From Solenopsis invicta (lineage: Eukaryota > Arthropoda > Insecta > Hymenoptera > Formicidae), in the NCBI RefSeq assembly GCF_016802725.1, contig NC_052678.1, positions 8,982,001 through 9,046,000 on the forward strand: a DNA stretch of 64,000 nt. The letters are read 5' to 3'. This document shows, piece after piece, positions 48,700 through 60,703 of the stretch; position 1 is the stretch's first letter; every line of letters starts with the position of its first letter. Both the position numbers and the translations under genes were made by a program. The notes beneath the pieces are model-generated. The model ran no database searches. It was not told the origin of the DNA and saw only the letters and a list, made by a program, of their open reading frames with translations.

Positions 48700-49180
48700 T
48701 TGTAGATATGCCTTATAATTTTTTTTATATAATTATTTATAATTAAGAGAAATAGCTATTCAATAAATAAGTAAGTTCTTAGATCTTTAGTAGATTTATA
48801 AAATGTTTAAGAATATATCAAACATATAGTCCAAGCAAAGTAAATAAAATTTGGAAATAGATTTAATATGAAAAAACACATGAAAATTAAGTATTCAAGA
48901 TAATTTATACAAAGTTTTATTTTATTGTGATTGTTTAGTTACTTTGTAAATAAATAAATAAATAAATAAATTTTATTCATTTTACAAAACTGATTTCTGC
49001 ATCGCAGTGAAACTTTACATAAATCAACTTGAATAATTAAAGTACTTAAATAAAAAAATTCAGAATTTTCTCATTATTTCTTATTTCATTTTTTATTATA
49101 CTTTTATTAGAGCACATGTCTGCTTCTTATTGAAATAGTTTTTTATTCAGATAGAAAATCATCGCCAAATTTTTCTTCTA
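48700..49180 (-). repeat. Dispersed AT-rich repeat family 2, copy A (minus orientation)
   Basis: Its reverse complement matches 56350-56830 in long stretches: AAATTTGGCGRTGATTTTCT, TTATTTAAGTA, TTTATGTWAAGTTTC, GCGATGCAGAAATCAG-like, and CAAATTTTATTTACTTTGC-like words in the same order. A local TAAA-repeat (about 48946-48971) is inside. It is probably an old non-autonomous element; no terminal structure recognised. Confidence 0.7.
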
Positions 49181-51389
49181 CTACTCTCAAATGCAACATA
49201 AAACAACCTGTAATTTTTGTCATAATTTTCTTAATGTTTTGAAAAACGTCTTATATCTAAATCCTCAAGTTCTCCAGGCGATCATTATCGACCGCGCTGT
49301 TTCGTTTCTCTCGCGAGCCCCGCAGATCCATCAACATGTCAATATCGCGTTCCTCTCCTCGTTCCTCGAAATTACAAAATCACCGCCTACGCGACACGCA
49401 AGCGGAAGAAAGCTGGCCGACGGCGACCGGTCCGATGCATCGATGCGCGCGCGTACATCGGTCTCGCTTTCTAACAAAACCGCGCGAGTCGAAGTCGCGT
49501 TCGCGCCTGACGGAAGAAACGCGGCCCTCTCGTTCCCCTCTATCCCCCGATGGTTCCGACTTTTCTTTTCCTGATTTTCACGCAAGCGCACATATTTATT
49601 TCACGCTCCCGCAGGGCAATGATTTTTGCACGGTTGCGGTTAGCACCTTTTCATCGAAAGAAATAACGGAAATGTGTATCGCGTTCCGCTCGACACGTAA
49701 AGCGAAACCAAAAGATCAGCTAAGACCGGGTAAATAATCGCGATTCTCGAAATTTATCACGCGATATTAATTCTCTGGACGTTGTAATTTCTTTCCCTTT
49801 TGTACGTTTATCATCTCGGCATATATTAATTCCTCAATGCATCGATTCCTGATTTATCAAACGTGCGAGTTTAGTCACTATCTTTAATTCGAGGAACAAA
49901 GAGACTTGGTGCTTCTGGACATTTTTCAACGTAGTTGTTATCGCGTTTCGACTAATTAAGATACGCAAAGACGTGACATGCTTTATCTATCCTCGGAATT
50001 GGAAGTCAAGATCCATCGACGCTATCGAGAATATACGTGATGTTAAAAGACAAAGAGAGAAATGCGAGTGGTGTCTAACGGCGATGTCGTTCTAACGTTG
50101 AGAAACACCCCGAAGGAAAATTTGCTCGATATCTCGCGCTTGTTTCTTTTTTTTCTGTTTTCTTTTTCCCTCAGTACCGTAATTTCTGCTCGGTTAGCAG
50201 CGTTTGCTCGCCGCCGCGTAAACTCGAGTGAGCGAGGAAATTTCTCTTATTCCTTAGGCGTTGCGACCGCGGCCACGTTTTCGAGTACTTGACCTCCATT
50301 CCCTTCGTATAGCGGCGCCGCCTAACTTTGTGAATGGTGCTAGGCTACGTATGTGCAGCCGAATCGTGATTCCGTGCGTAACGTCTCTAGAACAATGGCG
50401 TGTTAATCGCGAGTGACCAACCGGGACGTGCGCGGGAAGCCAAGCCTGGGCATACGCGATCTTACGCATACCTACGAGATTACGATCGATCTGGACAATT
50501 AATATTTTCACCTAAAAGTCCTTAGCGTCTGCACGAAAAGAACAGGTTTACCGAAGTGTCTGAGAATTAAAGCCGAATTTGAAAATCATTATGTAACTTT
50601 TTCCTAGTTTCTAAAACTTTTTCCAGCATTGTTTGTCACGCTTAAACTTCCATCACAATTATTTTGATAGTCCAGCAAAATTATTTTCGCACATACATCG
50701 GTATTTAACTAAATTTTTAAATACTTCAGCGAATACCTCAGTGTTCTTTCCGTCTGCATAATCTTCTTCCCGAATTAGGTGAACTGTGAAATGATCCACT
50801 TCCGCGTGTAATATTATATTCAGAAAACGCGGACATTAAAGAGACACACGCGATTAGCGAAGCACTTTTACGCAACAGGTGCGCTGAATTCGAAGCCGCG
50901 CGACATTCCGCGGCAATCCCCTCCTGGTCGTGATTGCATACGAAAACCAGCGTAAGCGTAAAAATCGAGCGACACCAGGATCTTGCGACACCGGTTGGTG
51001 CGCCGTGTGCGAGCGATTGTTAGGCGAAAAGGTCATTTGCGTTTTCAGTCACGTAGAATGATACGCCGGGCGGGACCGCGGCCTTCGTAGCGAATGATCC
51101 CACTTTGCGACGTCCGGCGGACACGATCAACTATGGAGGAGTGGTCCGCGCAGATCAAACTCCAAAAAATGCAGTATCGAAGAGAGAAAAAAGAATAAAG
51201 ATCAACATTCCGCTCGTTAATCCGGGAATAGTCGCTCCATTTTTTTTTTTTTTTGTAAGTGCACGATCATCTGGAATGATTTTCACAACTCAGCTAAAAG
51301 TTGTTATTAACTACATTTGTTAATAACAATGAAACATTGTATACATGCAATTGTTCTAATAATTTATTAATATCTAAGGATATTATGTA

Positions 51390-51829
51390 CACTTTTGGAA
51401 AATTTGTGTATTTTTGTGAAAAAATCTGCTGGTTAAAATTTTTGTATTAAGTAATAAACATATTCATGTGTAAATTGAACACATATCTGCATTGTTAACT
51501 GAATTCAACAGATATAAAATGTAGAATTGTAAAAGTGATTTACAAAAAATCTGTTAAAATTTACAGAAAAAGAATGTTGATGTTACACAAAGAACAAAAG
51601 TGAGGATAACATATGTACTCTTTTACTATTCTTCTGTTAATTTTATCATAAAAATTATGTTAATTATATATATAAGTAACTTCAAATTACGATCAAGATT
51701 ATATTTCTTTTTTGTTAAAGGTATGTTATCATTTAACACATCCAGATTACGTTAAATTAACACAAAATTTTTGAGTGAACCGTTTGGGAGATGCAATTTA
51801 TATTAAATTTAGCACAATTTTTCCAAGTG
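51390..51829. mobile_element. 440-bp mariner-type MITE with TA target duplication
   Basis: The left end CACTTTTGGAAAATTTGTGTA and the inverted right end CACTTGGAAAAATTGTGCTAA align with small gaps. TA flanks both sides (51388-51389 and 51830-51831). The interior is AT-rich and non-coding, typical of non-autonomous Tc1/mariner derivatives. Confidence 0.65.
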
Positions 51830-53192
51830 TACGTATATATAGATTTCAATAAGTATTCTGAAATCTGTAAAAATTATTAAATGGAAAATATTAAACAAAA
51901 AAAGTGTATTAAGCAGGTTAATGTGACAATATTCTAAAAAAAACAGTTAATAAAATGTTTTACATTGCAAAATTTCGTTGAGATAGCATATTTAAATTAT
52001 ACCATTAAAATTTATAATAAATGGTTATAAAAAAAAAAAAAAAAGATTATACAAATATAAATATTAATGAGAAGTATTTATCACAATAAAAACAGACATA
52101 AATGTATGTATAGAATGATATAAACTTGTATCATGTAAACATATTAGTAATTTATAATATTTTTTAACTCAAGTCTCATTCCAATTTATATCATTATTTC
52201 GAATTTATAATGTATAAACTCGTATTTCATTTGATGACATAAACAATCACTTGGAGCGTTTCTTACACCCCAGCTAGTTGCAATAGATCGGTACTATGAA
52301 TATATGAGTAGTATGATTGACTAGTTTTTATTATAAAAATTAGTTCCTGGAATTTTCGAATGAAAGGTGTGGACCTTGAATCAAGGAAAAATATTGTTAT
52401 GAAGTAAATTTCATTATGCAGACGTCGGAATGTAAAAGAAAATATTAAGATAACATTCTCAAGTTAAATTCCTCTCTGATGCCAGAGTCACAAAGGAGCG
52501 ATCCCCGAAATTACTGAACGTGTTTCGCGAATGTCAAAGACATTAACTGCGCAAGGAACAAGCGCCAGGGACGAACGAGAGAGTAGAGGGGCCGAAGGAG
52601 CGTATCATTAGCCCGACAAAAAATTGCACACGATCCGCTTCGAGACATCGGATATTGCGTCGCGCATAATTATCGATCGGCAATGCGCGGACGGACGATT
52701 ACAGGCAACTCCTATTGCCAGGGTTGGCTCCGGACACGTTCCCGCTGGACATCGCGGTCAGAAGTTTTAACATCTTTCAACGGACACGCGGCGCGGATAC
52801 TCGATATACACGAATGTCATTGTCTGCGATTTTTCCTGCTGGAAAACACTCTTCTCTAAGCTAAGATAGGGCGACCTCGGCGCACCGTCTCGCGAGCATC
52901 CCAAAGAAGGGCAATGTCGATCGTCCTTACTCAAAGATCGTGACAGTACCGAAACGGTGTCCTCCTAGCAAACGCGAAGTCGGTGATCGACAGCCGTACA
53001 CGCGCATCGGCTGCATGCGCAATAAGCGACCTCGTCGTCATGTAATAGCTTCGTTCTTATAGGAGAAAGGATGTCTCCGCATGACGGATTCGAGTCGCAC
53101 GAGACCGAGCGAATACCTCGCGAACGCGCTCTATGATCGACGTGCGTTACTGTACATTATGCGTTCAGGTTCTTGCGACATTTTGTAAAATA

Positions 53193-53333
53193 ACTCTCTA
53201 AATTTTTTGGAGTGAAATTTCACCTAAGAGAATGGAATTCCACTCTAAAAGTGTGAAACTCCTGCCACTCTATCAAGACTGGCAGGATTTTTACACTTTT
53301 AGAGTGGGATTTCACTCCAACGATTTTAGAAAG
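53193..53333. mobile_element. Palindromic fold-back MITE, about 140 bp
   Basis: The whole element folds on itself. CTCTAAAAGTGTGAAACTCC followed by TGCCA pairs with TGGCAGGATTTTTACACTTT, and the outer TTGGAGTGAAAT pairs with ATTTCACTCCAA. The ends are CTCTAAA / TTTAGAAAG. The apex loop is about 10 bases. No coding capacity. Confidence 0.75.
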
Positions 53334-56300
53334 AATATTCTACATAAATGTGTTCTGTAGAAATATGTCTTTAATTCCCTGTTTATATTTTTATTTACCG
53401 AGGGCAAAAAAAATTTATCTCTTGCTTCTTATCTCTCTACGTTGAACGGCGTGTTAATTTTTTCCAGAAGGTTACACTTTCGAAATCGCGGCCTTGTCAA
53501 AACAGCAGCTGATTAATATTTGCACGTAATCGTTAAAAAATAAAAATACAAGTCAATTTAACTAACGATCGTAATGTTAGCAATGGTCGGATAAGTAAAT
53601 CCATTCGTGCAGGCAAGATTTAGACGTCGCCGATGCACGATTCGTTCGCCGAATCGTGAGAACGAGACGAACTCGCGGAGGAAAGATCACGACGAGCGGC
53701 CCGCAGGTGAACCGATCTCGAGGCGATCGAGGATCATGCCGGTTTTGAGAACTGAAAGTTGAATTCTGTTCTTTCGAGGCTCGTTGCTGCGCCGAGGTTT
53801 GTCATCGGGCATGAAAGAATTCCCGATGGTGTAACGACGAATTAATTATGCGAGGCACATATGCGTCGATTGACGTCAAGGATTGACCTTATGAGCACCA
53901 TATACGAGTGATATTATACGAATATGGTGTTCCCAGTTGTCTCTTTTTTTGGTTGATCGTCACGGCCAGTCGACTTTTTTGAACCGATCAATTAAAACGA
54001 GTCAGATGAGGAGTTTCCGATGACGTGACACATGTACGCGCATACAAGAACGGTTGAAAGTTTTTATAAATGCAAAGCCATGACCTTTCAGAGGAGATAT
54101 TGGTTCAAGGTCTTCTTACGTACTTCTTAAAAAAAAAGGGAAAGGATGCAAATATATTTCGATAAAAATTTCACGCTTAAAAGCTGCGCGCTCTAGAACG
54201 TTATGTAAGAGAATGATAGTGAGAAAATATAATTATGATTACAATTACAAATATAATACTCTTCTCATTGATGTCATTGTTACAGACAGAAAAATATCGT
54301 TCTATGAAAAAAAATTACTTTTCTTCAGTCACTTTATAATTGACAGTTATTTTTAGAAAAAACATTTTCTCGACAATAGCCTTAGAAAACATTCATCATT
54401 TACTTCAAACAAGTACATAATACATATATGTAATATTTACTTAAAATTTTCCTGTATGTAGAGGAAAATATACAGAAAAAAATACATACTGCAGATTGTT
54501 TGCATTACGTAAATATTATTTCAAATATTTCATACGTTCATATCCGCAAATCCAATATAATAATCAAATTTGCTCAAGATGTATTCTGAAGCCTAGTGAT
54601 TTATTATTCCAATCAAGAATATTAACAATAAGTGAAAGTAAAACTTCAATTTGCTTATTATTGATTTTTCTTTGATAAAATTTTTTAATTTTTTCAGAAA
54701 AGTATAAATTACTTTTTTTTAATATATGAATTTTTTTCAAATTTGTGATGAGTATGATATTTTAAGACTGTTATCAAGATATTTTTTTGTTTAAAAAGAA
54801 CCATTATTTAAAATAAAAAAACCAAATGTAAATTAAAGAATCACCTTTTAATAATAGAACTAGTATTTTTCTGTGTGCACGTAATTTGCAAAACTAATAG
54901 AATGGAAAACTATAAAACACACCGAGAGGCTCATATAAATCCGCGTCCTACTTGTCGTTATAATTACTATTAGCATACGCTACGCGCGTACGCGATCGAC
55001 TTTCATTGCGATATAATTTATGTAAAACGATCTTAAAAGAGGCAGAACTGGTTATATGTATGGCCGCTGCCCAAATATTTAACGTAGCGATTGCTTAACA
55101 TTGAATTTCGCAACGAGTGCGAGGCAATTATCCATTTCGATAGAAGTAATTTTTTTTATCTCCCTCTCATTCTCCGCGCTTTAAAACTTTTCTACTCACT
55201 TATCACGTTAATTATATATCATTAATTAAGCAATTGCATTAAGTATACTAAACAAGATTCGCGTCGTAACGCGCCGACATAACAGAGATTGCTTATCCGC
55301 TTCTGTGCGCAGCAACGATATCGTTGGCGTTAGCGTTACCGTTACCATCTCCGATATCTCCGATATACCTCAAAATGACATTCCGATTAAATTCTTTCGG
55401 CGCAAAAGAATCTTGCAACGCACGCGCTTTCGATGTAAAGCGCGCGGCGCGGCAGCAATCGCCGCTTTCTAAATTTCCACGCGGCAAAATCGATACCGCG
55501 CGATCTAGAGCGTAATCGTTGGCCCGCACACCTGCATTAACGTCGTTGGCGATAAATACACATGTTATTTACGCTAACGTGCGCGATACGGCGCGGCACG
55601 GCGGCTGCGCGCTCGCGTGTCCGTGCGTATGTACGTGTAAACGCCGCGATGCGTCAGCCGTGGAGAGACTTTAATGAAGCGAGGCGGTAATAATGGTCGG
55701 CGCACATACGTACTACGTACCGTACGTACGTACGACGCGCGCTCGACGGACCCGGGCGAAGAAAGTCTCGGTTGCAGCAGCCTCCTCTCTCGGCTCGCTG
55801 TAATAATCGCGATCGAAACGGCACAGCGGCGTAACGGCGCAAGACGGCGCAAGACGGCTCACCGTCCGCCTCCTTCTCTCTTGTGGGAAGAAAGTTATGC
55901 TCCTTATCGATCGTCGTAATCCTTGTATACTCGCACGCGCGTGTGAGATTCGCTCTGCAGGGAGATTTTTCTATTTTCTCGTCTCCTTTGCGCGCGGAAT
56001 CGTCCACGTAACGACGCCGGGAAAGGAAAGTTACGCCAGCCGCAAAAAGACGCGTGTAGCATAATCGGCGTGCATACCCCGCGACCCCGGCCCCGGTCGC
56101 CGTCATCGCGACGACGCGGTAATCGATTAACATTCTATTAAATGCGCCGTGTGATTTGTGTCATTATGGTGAAATACAGTGGAGATCCCGTATTAAAATT
56201 CGTCACGGGGAGGAAATAAGAGCCTTTCTCTATTCACATCCTTGGATGAAAGCGTTCTGATTAAAGTCGCTGAGTTAAAGGTATAGAACGTAATGTATTT

Positions 56301-56344
56301 GGTAAAACATTGAGAGAATTATAAAAAAATTACAAATTGTTTTA

Positions 56345-56830
56345 TATCGCTTTTGAAAAAGTAGAAAAAATTTGGCGGTGATTTTCTATCTGGATAAAAA
56401 ATTATTTCAATAAAAAGTAAACATGTGCTTTAATAAAAATATAATTAATAATAAAATACTGAAAAAATCTAAATTTTTTTATTTAAGTAATTTAAATAAT
56501 CAAAATGATTTATGTTAAGTTTCATTACGATGCAGAGATCAATTCTGTAAAATAAATAAAATTTATTTACAAAATAATTAAATAGACAATTACAATAAAA
56601 CTTTGTATAAATCATTTTAAATATTTAAAGTACTTATATAAAAAAAATCGAGATTTCTTATAATGTAGTAAAAAATAATTTAAATTTTTATAACAAGTAG
56701 AATAAGTAAAACTATAAAAATGTTATTAAATAAAAATGTAATCTTACACAACTTTCATACATTTGTAATTTATTTAAAATGTTAATATTAAAAACATTTG
56801 GAAATTTTATTTACTTTGCAAGAATTGTAC
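56345..56830 (+). repeat. Dispersed AT-rich repeat family 2, copy B (plus orientation)
   Basis: Inverted partner of 48700-49180, with shared ordered blocks (GGCGGTGATTTTCTATCTGG, ACATGTGCTTTAATAAAA, GATGCAGAGATCAATTCTGT, AAAACTTTGTATAAATCAT). The divergence indicates an old family. Confidence 0.7.
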
Positions 56831-57541
56831 GCCCGTTACATCTTTAATTTGAATTATAACCTATTATCATCAAAATAATTAAATTATATTGAGTCTCTAC
56901 ATTGTTTCTATAAAATAAAATTTTGAATTATTTCATTAAATAAACTAAATAAAAGAATTATTAAATATTATAAATAAAATGGAACGTATCTATATAATAT
57001 TTCAGAGATTAAATGCAACAAATTTGACTGAAAGAAAATTCATCGTCCATGACTTTGAACAAATCATAAATATTGCATACGTTTTCGCAACATCATCGAA
57101 AATTAACGTATATTATGATCACATGCAATTTAATTAGACCGGTTTTATTTACGATCAACAAACGCTACGTGTATCAGAAGCATTTACATATCAAGAAATG
57201 TCGGATACATATATTCATTAGATTGTTGTTGCATAAGAGAAAAAAGTATTTCTATGTTAAACAAGGCCATCGTGTTAGGGTTTTTTTATATGCAGATGAT
57301 TTCCCCACCGAGAGGCGCAAAAACTTGAGAAGCCCAATGATGAAAATTCTCAGCCGTCTTGTATCTCCATGCAAAATCTCGAACGTCGTACAATAGAAAA
57401 TAAACCTCAATTAAAATTTGATTTTTGCATAAAAAAATACAGAGTAAAAGGAATTACAAAAGATCATTTATCTTCAACAAATGTATCCGCGCTTTGGAGT
57501 GTAGCAAACAACGTTGAAGAATATACTTTATTTTGTCAGTA

Positions 57542-57926
57542 GAGAGATGTGCAAATTAAGATTTATTTTTACGTCAAAACAAATAAAGTAAAATTTCATT
57601 CTTTTGTGTTCGAATTCAAATCGAATTGAATCGACAAATGTTGACCTGAATTGAATTGAACTGAATTGTTAAAACATAACTTTTAATTAATAACACAATT
57701 ATAATATTGCTGTATAAAATTTTAATAAAGATAATAAAAGATTTCTGTAGATAGAATATAAAGTTATTTTAAATATGATTTTCAAAAATTGTATCAATAA
57801 TGTTTCGTATTTTAGATACTAAATTGTTGAATAGTACAATTTCGACGAGATTTTCTTAGAGATGCAAATTCGAATCGAATCTTACATGATTCGATTAGCT
57901 CCATATTCGAATAGTTTGCATATCTC
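57542..57926. mobile_element. 385-bp MITE with TA flanks
   Basis: The left end GAGAGATGTGCAAA and the inverted right end GAGATATGCAAACT agree with one gap, and TA flanks both ends (57540-57541 and 57927-57928). The interior contains repeated GAATTGAAT/TCGAATCGAAT motifs and no open frame. It is probably a Tc1/mariner-type non-autonomous element. Confidence 0.55.
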
Positions 57927-59146
57927 TATTTGATTTGAATAAAAATTGACGATTTTATTCAGACCTCCAATTCTGAGGCATTCTTCCGTCGATCCGGATC
58001 CGCTTTGTTCGCGTTCTCGTACGGATTGACAATATGTACAGCATCTTCATTCACCGCATCCGACTGTTTCGCGAGGAAACGCGCGAGGACGAGCGATGCA
58101 ATTACACACGACCACACATGCGCGTCGAGGTGCGACGATAACAACGACAGAAAGGAAAAGCGGAAACGCTCGTTAACGCGGCGATATCGCGAAGGTAACG
58201 CACGCTTGGCGATATTAAGTACGTGTCACCCGGTAACATGAACGCGACACGGACGAGCGCATGAGACATACCAGAACCGCGGCGGATTCGCGCGTCGTCG
58301 TCGGCGTCGGCAACGTACGGGCTAGGAAGACGGGAAGCGTTACATTACGTCTCATTATCGCGCACGCGATTTATCTGTGCGCGAATGACGGAAAGACGGT
58401 GTGCGCCGCGTGCAATGTGCAAGAAAGCAGGAAAAGGGCGAACGCTCGGTGAAAGGATTTCCCGCGACGCGCGACGTGTCCGCGCGCGAGGAAAAACGCG
58501 CAACGTCCGAGCGCAACGTCGCGGAAATTCCTATTGTCTCTATCTGTACGATCGCGCACCGACGTCTATTCATAGCGTACCTATATAATGCGCCCAAGGT
58601 TGATTGCGAGAATCCCACGTAAGTCAATTACCACTTTACGTTGTTCGTAAATAATGTTCCGAGTAATGGAGATTAATGAAATGCATCTTTTTATTACTAT
58701 TACAGACCGTATCGAGAATAAAGTTTTTTTTTCTTTTTATTTAAATAGATCGCGCGATCCATCCATTCTGTTTCTTCGCGGAATACGATGTTTGACTTTA
58801 TTTAAGCGAACGTTTGCTCTCAAAATAGCACGCGGTTTCTCCTAATTGCTTGCTTTATATCTTCTATTTTACTTTCGCCGTAGAAACAATTTGCAGGTCT
58901 CGATTAATTCACGGGGATAATGAGAAAGGGATGAGTCACGTTCGTATTCGTACGAAGAATCGCTTTGCAGGCTTGTGCACTCTGAGATGACTATAATGAT
59001 GAATTTATCTTGCAATTTGTCGCACAGTTTACCGCTCATGTAAATGGCTCGCTTCTCAGGTAGTCGATTACGTGTCACACAACACTTTGTAGAGATTACA
59101 AAAATGAGCAAATTGATTAACTATTGACTAATGAAATTACAAACTA

Positions 59147-59528
59147 CACTCAGAGAAAAATTAGACTTAAATTGATGAAGTTGTTTCTTTAATTTGATTT
59201 TTGTAAGTTGAAGTGAAAATACCTTCGCAAAAAATAAATTTATTTGTTCAAATTATTTGATTAAGTTAAACAAATAATTATTTAATTCGACGAAGGTACT
59301 GATGGAAATGTAAGAAATAATGTAGTTGTTCTGGCTAAACATATATTTCTTTCATTTAACAAAAAGATTTGCGTTGCGCAACCAAATTATTTCTTTAATT
59401 CTAATAAAAGGAATAACAAAAAAATTTTTTCAAACAAAAGAAACTTTGCTTTAATCATATTAGCAACACACAAATTTCTTTGATTCAAACTGAATATTTT
59501 TTGACTCGAAGAAACCTTTCTCCGAGTG
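59147..59528. mobile_element. 382-bp mariner-type MITE, CACTC(A/G)GAGAAA ends
   Basis: The left end CACTCAGAGAAAA and the inverted right end CACTCGGAGAAAG match at 11 of 13 positions. TA target duplication at 59145-59146 and 59529-59530. AT-rich interior without an open frame. Confidence 0.75.
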
Positions 59529-60255
59529 TACACAATCGATCTCCCAGCGTCACTTTCTTAGAATCCATCCGTTTTCCGTTCTTTTCGCAAACGCGATCCA
59601 TGGAGCGATCTTTGAGCGTTGGAAAGGGTAGACGGAGGAGAAAACAAATGGGGACGTCAGGAAGAAGACGCGCGATGCAAAGCGTCCGTAATTAGGCGTA
59701 TCGTGGAGCCGGGACTTTCGGCGCTCCAGTTCCCACCTCCTCGGGAGATAAGCGATCCGTTCTCACGCGCGTGCCCGATATTATCACCGAGCGGCCGTTG
59801 ACAATGCAAAGTATCCCTCGTGGGACATGACGCCTTTTTTCAGCACCCACCCGCCCGCCTACGCATAGACCGGCACCGCCGGAAGTCCCCCCTTTCAGTC
59901 ACAGACACCAGAGCGGAGAGAAGTGATGAAATATTAATTGCCGGAATCGCTTTCGGATCGAGAATACGAGCGTAGGCATTTATCATAAATGGATCAGAGC
60001 GATGTGGTTGGCTAAATACGCGGTCATACGATTTCCTTTATAGACTCCCGTTATTCCGTACCGTGGAAGAAGAAATGCGAAATAACACGTCTGTTCGATA
60101 AGTTTCTTTTTCCTTAGACGTACATACGTATTTTACGTGTACATACAAACACGGAAAGAACGTTTTTGCTGAAGTAGCTAAAAATATTGCTACAGATATA
60201 AAAATAAAAGTACATGTATATGTATTATGATCACGTAAGTGTGTACAATGTATGT

Positions 60256-60703
60256 ATCAGAGTTAGATAAGAGCTAGTTAAAAATTAAATGATTTCATTT
60301 TTAACTTTAACTAGTTATTTTTGAAACACAAACTTTAAATCATCAACTTTTTCCCAAGTTAAAAATTTATTTATGTAAAAGAAAAAAATGCATTTTTACA
60401 AAAAAAAAAATTTCTTTTCTATTTTTCATGTAAACTTAATTTACAAATCAAATATTGAATTTGTTAGATAATCTATACTATTTTGAATAATTTAATTCTA
60501 AAACTTTCAAATTTCAAATTTAATACGAATAATGCTTTCCAAAATAAACTTTTAATTCAATTTAAATTAATTTAACCTTAATGTAACTTTTAACTGATTA
60601 GTTTTTTTGCTCATGTAACTTTTGAAGTAATTAAATTGATTTTATAGGCTATTAAGTTTAACTTAAATTAGTTTAAAAAATATAATGACTTACACAATCC
60701 TGA
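60256..60703 (+). mobile_element. Dispersed AT-rich repeat, copy 3 (full-length form)
   Basis: It begins TCAGAGTTAGATAAG and ends CTTACACAATCCTGA, an imperfect inverted repeat. The body is rich in TTAACTTTAACTAGTT-type words. The 3' third matches 27440-27612 and the whole matches 36342-36824 in inverted orientation, so the family has at least three copies in this window. No open frame. Confidence 0.7.

Noticed and set aside
55293..56133. Overlapping open frames in a CpG-rich block, on both strands
   Set aside because: Simultaneous frames on both strands, Arg-rich products without domains; GC composition explains them. The first exon of the second SCARB gene was sought here without a convincing candidate.
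58005..58627. Further Arg/Ala-rich open frames in CpG-rich DNA
   Set aside because: Same reasoning: no domains and frames on both strands.
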